Assembly: GCA_019309245.1 (NCBI GenBank)
Contig: JAFDGP010000158.1
Span: 1 to 6,076, forward strand
DNA: 6,076 nucleotides
Source: Deltaproteobacteria bacterium
GTDB taxonomy: Bacteria > Desulfobacterota > Desulfobacteria > Desulfobacterales > C00003060
Reading direction: 5' to 3'
Shown here: piece after piece, positions 1 to 4,240 of the stretch
Numbering within the stretch: position 1 is the stretch's first letter
How the letters are laid out: each line of letters starts with the position of its first letter
The notes under the pieces: model-generated
What the model was told of the DNA's origin: nothing
Databases searched by the model: none
What the model saw: only the letters and a program-made list of their open reading frames with translations
Made by a program: the position numbers and the translations under genes

Positions 1-675
1 GTTGATGGTCAGGGTCACGCCAAGCGCGTTAAAATCCACGGCGGTCGTGTTCCCGGAAGACGGTATCGATACACTGTACTGGGTCTCTTCTCCGATAACC
101 GTACCGCTGGCATTATACCCGGTCAGCGACAGCGTGGCGCCGGTTCCGGCAGAGGCGGCAAACACATACGTATACCCCGCCGTCATCCCTGAGATGCCCG
201 AGTAGCCGCTGGCCGACTGGGTCACGGAATTTGTGTTGAGTACACTCACCCCAAAGGTCCCGTTGATCAGCTTTTCGTCCGCGTACTCGGTGGAGTTGGC
301 GATTCGATCGATTTCAGCAATCACCTTGGACGCCTCGGTATCAGCCTTGGTCCGGTTCGACCCGGCATTGGCCGAAGCCGCCTGGGTGGCCAGCTCTTTG
401 AGCCGCGTGAGCATATCGGCAATCTGACTCAGGCCGCCACTGGCCACCTGCAACAGTGCGGTGGCCTCTGAGGTGTTCCTGGATGCAACCTTAAAACTTG
501 CGATGTCCGCTTTCATAGCATTGGCAATGGCCAGACCGGTCGCATCATCAGCCGCACTGTTGATCCGATAGCCCGAAGATAAACGTTCGAGCGATTTGCT
601 CAGGCCCCGATCCGCGATCGTCAACTGCCTGTGCGCGTTAAGCGCCGCGATGTTGTGTTGAATTCTCAGTCCCAT
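1..675 (-). CDS. fliC: Flagellin, N-terminal 225 residues (3' end beyond window)
   Basis: This is the structural subunit of the flagellar filament, exported through the flagellar type III system and polymerised outside the cell. The first residues (MGLRIQHNIAALNAHRQL) are the classic flagellin D0 helix. They are followed by the signature LSSGYRINSAADDATGLAIA at residues 32-51, the D1 helices with RLKELATQAASA around residues 91-102, and EIDRIANSTEYADEKLINGTFG around 121-142. From about residue 143 the sequence becomes Ser/Thr/Gly-rich and beta-like, so it has entered the variable surface-exposed part; the conserved C-terminal D1/D0 is not in the window. The reading frame is open to base 1. 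The start ATG (673-675) is fixed by a perfect AAGGAGG Shine-Dalgarno eight bases upstream and by the family N-terminus. It lies downstream of three glycosyltransferase genes on the same strand but has its own sigma-28 promoter. Ser and Thr residues past 143 are candidate glycan acceptors (inference). The symbol is the generic one; several flagellin paralogs may exist in the genome. Confidence 0.97.
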   Translation of the reverse strand, partial: MGLRIQHNIAALNAHRQLTIADRGLSKSLERLSSGYRINSAADDATGLAIANAMKADIASFKVASRNTSEATALLQVASGGLSQIADMLTRLKELATQAASANAGSNRTKADTEASKVIAEIDRIANSTEYADEKLINGTFGVSVLNTNSVTQSASGYSGISGMTAGYTYVFAASAGTGATLSLTGYNASGTVIGEETQYSVSIPSSGNTTAVDFNALGVTLTIN

Positions 676-683
676 GGTTTAAT

Positions 684-690
684 CCTCCTT
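684..690 (-). promoter_or_regulatory. Flagellin Shine-Dalgarno, inside a small GGA-loop hairpin
   Basis: AAGGAGG reads on the minus strand with an eight-base spacer to the flagellin ATG, which is a near-ideal ribosome binding site. It is flanked by a short inverted repeat, AATC (691-694) and GATT (681-684), which would place AAGGAG in a six-base loop on a 4-bp stem. GGA in the loop of a weak hairpin over the Shine-Dalgarno is the typical layout of a CsrA/RsmA target. The ribosome site is seen directly; CsrA binding is inferred. Confidence 0.85.
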
Positions 691-749
691 GATTTTTGGA
701 CGTTTCGGCCATTCTTACATCCAGCCGATCCTTCAACGCCCTGTGTTTG

Positions 750-780
750 GCTGAGCTGTCGGCCTATGTACAAGCTCAGC
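750..780 (-). repeat. Perfect 8-bp inverted repeat in the flagellin leader
   Basis: GCTGAGCT at 750-757 and AGCTCAGC at 773-780 are exact reverse complements separated by 15 bases, giving a stable stem-loop in the flagellin leader RNA. It is not followed by a T-run on the minus strand, so it is not an intrinsic terminator. Its last two bases are shared with the neighbouring GGA-loop hairpin (779-792), so the two stems compete at their junction. Confidence 0.7.
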
Positions 781-792
781 AAGCATCCTTGC
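779..792 (-). promoter_or_regulatory. Candidate CsrA-binding hairpin in the flagellin leader
   Basis: On the minus strand GCAAG-GATG-CTTGC forms a 5-bp stem with a four-base loop. The wider 12-mer at 783-794 matches the CsrA SELEX consensus RUACARGGAUGU at 9 of 12 positions, including the CARGGAUG core. Together with the Shine-Dalgarno hairpin at 681-694 it would form a two-site arrangement like that of the Bacillus hag leader. Binding is inferred from sequence alone. Confidence 0.45.
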
Positions 793-855
793 AAGACGAC
801 TCAAGTTCAAAGACCGCTTTTCACCTCCTTCCAATGAAGTCATCGGTTAAGACAT

Positions 856-882
856 TCATCGGCACTTGGAAGAATTGCTTTA
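856..882 (-). promoter_or_regulatory. Sigma-28 (FliA) promoter of the flagellin gene
   Basis: The minus strand reads TAAAGCAA (875-882), an 11-base spacer, then GCCGATGA (856-863). The enteric FliA consensus is TAAAGTTT-N11-GCCGATAA, so the -10 element matches at 7 of 8 positions, the -35 core TAAAG is intact and the spacing is exact. It lies about 180 bases upstream of the flagellin start in the right orientation, which is where a late-class flagellar promoter belongs. A second CCGATGA copy at 841-847 has no -35 partner at the proper distance. The expected transcription start is around 848-850. Confidence 0.85.
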
Positions 883-1157
883 ATTGAAAAAGAGGAATCG
901 AGACGCGGTAGGAGGAAAAAACGGGCGCCACAGATTCGGGCCGTCAGGTGCTCATGGCAAGCTGCGGACAGGAAAAAACAGGGAGGAAGATAGTGAGGAC
1001 GACATCTCTCAAGCCCAAAGGGCGCAAAGCACGAAATGGAAAAACATTAAGACTTTCGTGTTTTCGCACCTTCGTGTTTTGCGGCTTGACGCCTTGAGAA
1101 CATCACGTGATAAATTTCTTGTTTACCTTTTTGGTTCCGGCTCGTCCGGGTTGGGGA
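883..1157. other. Intergenic region upstream of the flagellin promoter
   Basis: No gene is seen on either strand here; the plus-strand open frame that crosses it is rich in K/R/N in this stretch and then runs antisense through the glycosyltransferase, so it is not credible. On the minus strand the region is rich in short pyrimidine tracts around 904-990. It contains the 93-bp imperfect palindrome (1007-1099) and a short perfect palindrome ATCACGTGAT (1102-1111). No convincing intrinsic terminator follows the glycosyltransferase stop: the only stem close to it is CCGG-ACGAG-CCGG at about 1137-1149 without a T-run. No sigma-54 site was found. Confidence 0.6.
1007..1099. repeat. 93-bp imperfect palindrome, likely dispersed intergenic repeat
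   Basis: The element has symmetrical arms. TCTCAAG (1007-1013) pairs with CTTGAGA (1093-1099) exactly. After nine poorly matched bases on each side, CGCAAAGCACGAA (1023-1035) pairs with TTCGTGTTTTGCG (1071-1083) at 12 of 13 positions. The centre also holds a direct repeat TTCGTGTTTT (1055-1064 and 1071-1080), and the left arm contains a small GCCC-AAA-GGGC hairpin (1013-1023). Short repeats built on CGCAAAG and CACGAA words are familiar in intergenic regions of many environmental bacteria, including Desulfobacterota. Whether it is multicopy in this genome cannot be seen from the window. Confidence 0.6.
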
Positions 1158-2966
1158 TTAAATCAGTGCCTTTGCAATGGCATCACACATTTGCGACAGG
1201 TGGAGATTTTGGCAGGCGGCCATTGCCTCCGAAATTCCCTGGTAAAGTCGCCGCAGATCCGATACCGATTCCAATTGCAGATCTGTCGGCATGCCGAGGC
1301 CTCTTAGGATTCGACCACAAGCTGAAACACACCCAAGGATGTCATTTTTTGATAAACAGAGCTGAGCCAGGTACACCGGAGCATCCAGGGCCTGCGGATA
1401 GCGTCCGGCGATTTGTTCAAAATATTGCGTGGCCCGGTCATGTTCTCCCATCTCATAATACCCGTGGGCAATATGGGATAACGCTTCCAGGGACGGCCCG
1501 CCGATTCTTAGCGCCTTCAAGCTCAACGTAACAGCATCCTGGAAACGTCCCTGCTTCCGAAAGCAAAGCGCCAGGTTGTTCATGGCGTCGGAATCATCAG
1601 GGTCGATGGCCAGGATGTGTTCAAAACATCCGGCCGCCCGACCCATATCCGATGCTTTCACATACGCCAATCCCAGGGCGAACCAGGCCGCTTTTTCCTG
1701 TGGGAATCGTTCCGTCAGGGCTTCAAGCCATTTTTTTTCGTTTTCCTCGTCCCCGCGGTAACGGTGCAACCGAACCATATCCCAAAAGGGCTCAGCGCGT
1801 TCAACACCTTCTTCCATCGCATTTTTCAGCGCCTTTTCAGCCTCCGGCCAGCGCCCTTGTTCCCCGTGGTGTGCAGCCAGGAGGCGGTAGCAATGGACCG
1901 CATCCGGACAACCGGCCAGGGCATGATTCAGGGCTTGCCGTCCCTTTTCTTCTTGGCCTTTATCCATCCACATCAAGGCCTCATACAGGTGAACCCGCCA
2001 TTCGAGTTCCACTGTAAAAAAGATCATTGTTCCGAACCGCCCTGGATCCTTGCGGATCTCTTGAACCAGTGCCAGGTAACGATCTGCGAAATCCCGGAAA
2101 GATTTCTCGTCACCCTTTTGAAACGATATTCCACATAGCGCATAGAGGCAGTCCGGATGGTTGAGATATCGGGCGACGGCCTTTTCGGCCAGGTGTTCTG
2201 CACGCCTCAGGCTGCCCAGATTAAGGTGGGCCGTGGAGGCCACATAGTAGGAGCCGATGTACAGGTCGCTTTCATCTCCACAATCCTCGATCAGACGGAT
2301 GGCGGTCTCGGCGGCTTCGGCAGCCTGGTTATAATGATTCATGGAGAGATGTGAAATTCCAAGATAATGATAGGGTCTGGGATGACCTGGATGCTCCTGC
2401 ACATCCAGGGTGAGAAGCCGGACTGTCCGGTCATACTTTTCCCTCGCCTTGTCGGCATCCACATCATAGCCGTAGTGGAGAATATGGATAGGCATGTACT
2501 TTCCGGTCCGCATGCCAACCAGTTCGTTGTGCACCCGGCCTTCATAGTGAATATTGAGCCCATTTTTGAACAACCGCAATGCGTTCTGTCCACACCCTCC
2601 AGTGCCTGTAACTGGACTTTGAACCCTGACCAGCATGGCATCCACGTCACGGCAGGCTTCAATCGCAGTTTTGAGGTCCAGGCCTTCATCGCGGTACAAG
2701 GTTTCATCCGCATCAATGATGAGAATCCAATCCCCGGTTGCATAGCCGATGGACTGATTCCGATGTCTGCTGAAATGATCCTCCCAGAGATGCCGGTGCA
2801 CTTTGGCCCCATAGGATCTGGCAATCTCAACCGTTCGATCTTCAGAGCCTGTATCCACCACGATGATTTCATCTACAGCGTCCCGGATACTCTCCAGACA
2901 CCTCGGAAGGCACTGTTCTTCGTTCTTGACGATCATGCATGCGGAGATAGTACCCGTGTTATTCAC
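1158..2966 (-). CDS. GT2-family glycosyltransferase with C-terminal TPR domain
   Basis: A cytoplasmic inverting glycosyltransferase of 602 residues is predicted, moving a sugar from a nucleotide donor to an unidentified acceptor. The N-terminal GT-A domain (about residues 7-180) shows ISACMIVKNEE, VDEIIVVDTGSEDRT, the HRNQS motif at 68-72 and the metal-binding D85-A86-D87 in LIIDADET. It continues with RLFKN (131-135), YEGRVHNEL (141-149) and LHYGY (163-167). This pattern is that of the LOS beta-1,4-glucosyltransferase/SunS-like GT2 group. From about residue 199 to the end it is a run of TPR helices (for example AWFALGLAYVKASDMGRAAGCFEHILAIDPDD). No signal peptide or membrane segment is seen. 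The start is GTG: an in-frame TAA lies three codons upstream, and the next ATG (codon 11) would remove the first beta strand. GAGGAA at 2977-2982 may serve as ribosome site. It follows the GT4 gene by 86 bp and precedes the flagellin, so a role in flagellin glycosylation is inferred. Sugar and acceptor are unknown. Confidence 0.93.
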   Translation of the reverse strand: MNNTGTISACMIVKNEEQCLPRCLESIRDAVDEIIVVDTGSEDRTVEIARSYGAKVHRHLWEDHFSRHRNQSIGYATGDWILIIDADETLYRDEGLDLKTAIEACRDVDAMLVRVQSPVTGTGGCGQNALRLFKNGLNIHYEGRVHNELVGMRTGKYMPIHILHYGYDVDADKAREKYDRTVRLLTLDVQEHPGHPRPYHYLGISHLSMNHYNQAAEAAETAIRLIEDCGDESDLYIGSYYVASTAHLNLGSLRRAEHLAEKAVARYLNHPDCLYALCGISFQKGDEKSFRDFADRYLALVQEIRKDPGRFGTMIFFTVELEWRVHLYEALMWMDKGQEEKGRQALNHALAGCPDAVHCYRLLAAHHGEQGRWPEAEKALKNAMEEGVERAEPFWDMVRLHRYRGDEENEKKWLEALTERFPQEKAAWFALGLAYVKASDMGRAAGCFEHILAIDPDDSDAMNNLALCFRKQGRFQDAVTLSLKALRIGGPSLEALSHIAHGYYEMGEHDRATQYFEQIAGRYPQALDAPVYLAQLCLSKNDILGCVSACGRILRGLGMPTDLQLESVSDLRRLYQGISEAMAACQNLHLSQMCDAIAKALI

Positions 2967-3052
2967 TCGGACTTACTTCCTCGTTGCTTGGCAAATTCGG
3001 CGATCTGAAAACCTCATTTACGTTTGTAAGCGCCTACGAAGCCGTTGGTTTC
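2967..3052 (-). other. 86-bp gap between GT4 and GT2/TPR genes
   Basis: No terminator hairpin with a T-run and no recognisable promoter is seen in this gap, so read-through from the GT4 gene into the downstream GT2/TPR gene is the simplest view. The only useful signal is GAGGAA at 2977-2982, ten bases before the GTG start. Confidence 0.5.
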
Positions 3053-4240
3053 CTAACACCGTTCATATGCCAGATCATAAAAGGCCGATGCCGCTCTTTT
3101 CCACGTAAAACGACGCATGCAGGCTCCGGCTTCTTGTCCGATTACCCTTAATGTGTCCCTGTTTTCATACGCCCATTCAAGCGCCGAGACAATCTCGTCC
3201 AAACTCGGTTCCTGCCAGTTGTATAGCACCCGCCCGCCTTGATCCTGTACATTGAAAGGATGCAGTTCGCGTAGCTGAATCGAGTTTCGCCTTGTCAAAA
3301 TGTCACGGTGTCCGGAGCAGTAAGAGGCAATGGCCGGCTTGCCACAGGCCATATACTCCATTAGGACCAGATTGGTCCCTCCCTCGCACCGGTTCGGAAA
3401 CAGGCCCACATCTGTGTTTCCGTATATCCGGGCGAGATCTCGGTGTTGGGTCGGGATTACATGGACGGCCCTTGAAGGATCCACCCCATTGTCCCTGAGC
3501 ACGTGGTTCATGGCCGCACCATAATCTCCCTGGAAAGCGTCAAAACGAATATAGGGTGACATGCACATGGTTCGCAGGCATGCAGGCCAGGGATTGAACC
3601 ACAAAGTCACCAAGAGCACGTCCGAGTATTTGTCTTGAAGGACCTTAAAAGCCCTGATCACCAGATCCTGGCCCTTTCTCAGCTCCAGTTTTCCTCCGGA
3701 AAAAATCACAAATTTGTCCTTAAAATATGATCTCTCAATATCGCGGTCGCAAAAAGCCTGCTGATCAATGCCCTGGACAATGGTTTGAGTGTGTTTGATA
3801 CCGTGTCGTCTTAATACACCTTCACACCAGCTCGATCCCGCTACCAGGACGTCATAATAAGCCTTGGCCCGTTCGACGTCTTCTTTTTTCAAGCGGTTTG
3901 TCTCAAAAAAGGTGTAACCAATAGTTGGCCGCCCTTGCGCCTCCATAAGCCATGGCCTCAGATCCGGACCCCGAACCGTCTGCAATACCGGCCCGTCCAA
4001 AGAGTTCAAAGCGGGAACTCCCTCGGTCTTTGGCCCTTTCGCATTCAGACAAAGGCTTTTCAGGATGTCGTATGTCGTGTTGTCTCCCACGCGGTCTCGA
4101 CCAAAATCCTCTGATACCAGCCGTACATCACACAATTCGGCCAGTTCCTTTGTCAAATACTGACCGCAGATTCCCCACCCGAAGTCCGTTCCGATCGGCA
4201 TGATGACCGAAAGAGCGTTTTTTGTGTTTAGCAAGGACAT
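3053..4240 (-). CDS. GT4-type (GT-B fold) glycosyltransferase
   Basis: The 395-residue product has the two-domain layout of group 1 (GT4) retaining glycosyltransferases. The N-terminal acceptor domain begins with LSVIMPIGTDFGWGICGQYL (residues 10-29), including the glycine-rich first loop. The C-terminal donor domain shows FSGGKLELRKGQDLVIRAF (180-198), whose K184 and K189 lie where the family has its R/K nucleotide-phosphate contacts. It also has CEGGTNLVLMEYMACGKP (285-302), the acidic donor-binding motif; here E286 and E295 are eight residues apart instead of the usual seven, a variant I associate with EGGTNLV-type members. No signal peptide or membrane segment is seen, so it is probably cytosolic. 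The ATG lies inside the upstream gene (13-bp overlap) without a recognisable Shine-Dalgarno, so translation is probably coupled. It sits between two TPR/GT2 transferases, so it likely acts on the same glycan as they do (inference). Its exact sugar is unknown. Confidence 0.93.
   Translation of the reverse strand: MSLLNTKNALSVIMPIGTDFGWGICGQYLTKELAELCDVRLVSEDFGRDRVGDNTTYDILKSLCLNAKGPKTEGVPALNSLDGPVLQTVRGPDLRPWLMEAQGRPTIGYTFFETNRLKKEDVERAKAYYDVLVAGSSWCEGVLRRHGIKHTQTIVQGIDQQAFCDRDIERSYFKDKFVIFSGGKLELRKGQDLVIRAFKVLQDKYSDVLLVTLWFNPWPACLRTMCMSPYIRFDAFQGDYGAAMNHVLRDNGVDPSRAVHVIPTQHRDLARIYGNTDVGLFPNRCEGGTNLVLMEYMACGKPAIASYCSGHRDILTRRNSIQLRELHPFNVQDQGGRVLYNWQEPSLDEIVSALEWAYENRDTLRVIGQEAGACMRRFTWKRAASAFYDLAYERC

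Larger units (their letters stand above)
676..848 (-). promoter_or_regulatory. Flagellin mRNA leader with several hairpins and GGA motifs
   Basis: This is the predicted untranslated leader between the sigma-28 promoter and the flagellin start, about 170 nt and long for a flagellin gene. Reading along the RNA it holds: a GGAAGGAGG tract in the loop of a TTCA/TGAA stem (820-838), including an orphan Shine-Dalgarno-like AAGGAGGTGA (821-830); a GCAAG-GATG-CTTGC hairpin (779-792) carrying CAAGGATG; a perfect 8-bp stem with a 15-base loop (750-780); two more GGA triplets near 719-737; and the real Shine-Dalgarno (684-690). I see no convincing leader peptide: the only in-phase possibility is about 24 codons from a TTG badly spaced from AAGGAGGTGA. 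The simplest reading is a post-transcriptionally regulated leader, with CsrA the best candidate. The structures are seen in the sequence; the regulator is inferred. Confidence 0.55.

Noticed and set aside
760..809. Leader peptide of about 24 codons starting from TTG in the flagellin leader
   Set aside because: Weak start codon, 13-base spacing to the Shine-Dalgarno-like site, and no feature such as regulatory codon runs.
841..848. Second sigma-28 -10-like element (ACCGATGA)
   Set aside because: No TAAA-type -35 element lies at the required spacing; the copy at 856-863 is the one with a full partner.
1102..1111. Perfect 10-bp palindrome ATCACGTGAT as an operator
   Set aside because: A single short palindrome of this length is expected a few times by chance in a window this size, and it is far from the promoter at 856-882.
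1137..1149. CCGG-ACGAG-CCGG stem just after the GT2/TPR stop as a terminator
   Set aside because: Only four base pairs and followed on the minus strand by A-rich rather than T-rich sequence.
884..1531. Plus-strand open frame of 215 codons spanning the intergenic region and the 3' part of the GT2/TPR gene
   Set aside because: Most of it is antisense to a clear TPR coding region, its composition is not protein-like (K/R/N-rich then P/R/H-rich), and no family is recognisable.
1617..2138. Plus-strand open frame of 173 codons
   Set aside because: Entirely antisense to the TPR domain of the gene at 1158-2966; shadow of its codon usage.
2339..2872. Minus-strand open frame of 177 codons in another frame
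   Set aside because: Lies inside the GT2 catalytic region of the 602-residue protein, which has convincing motifs; the alternative frame has none.
2367..3008. Plus-strand open frame of 213 codons
   Set aside because: Antisense to the conserved GT2 domain; no recognisable domain.
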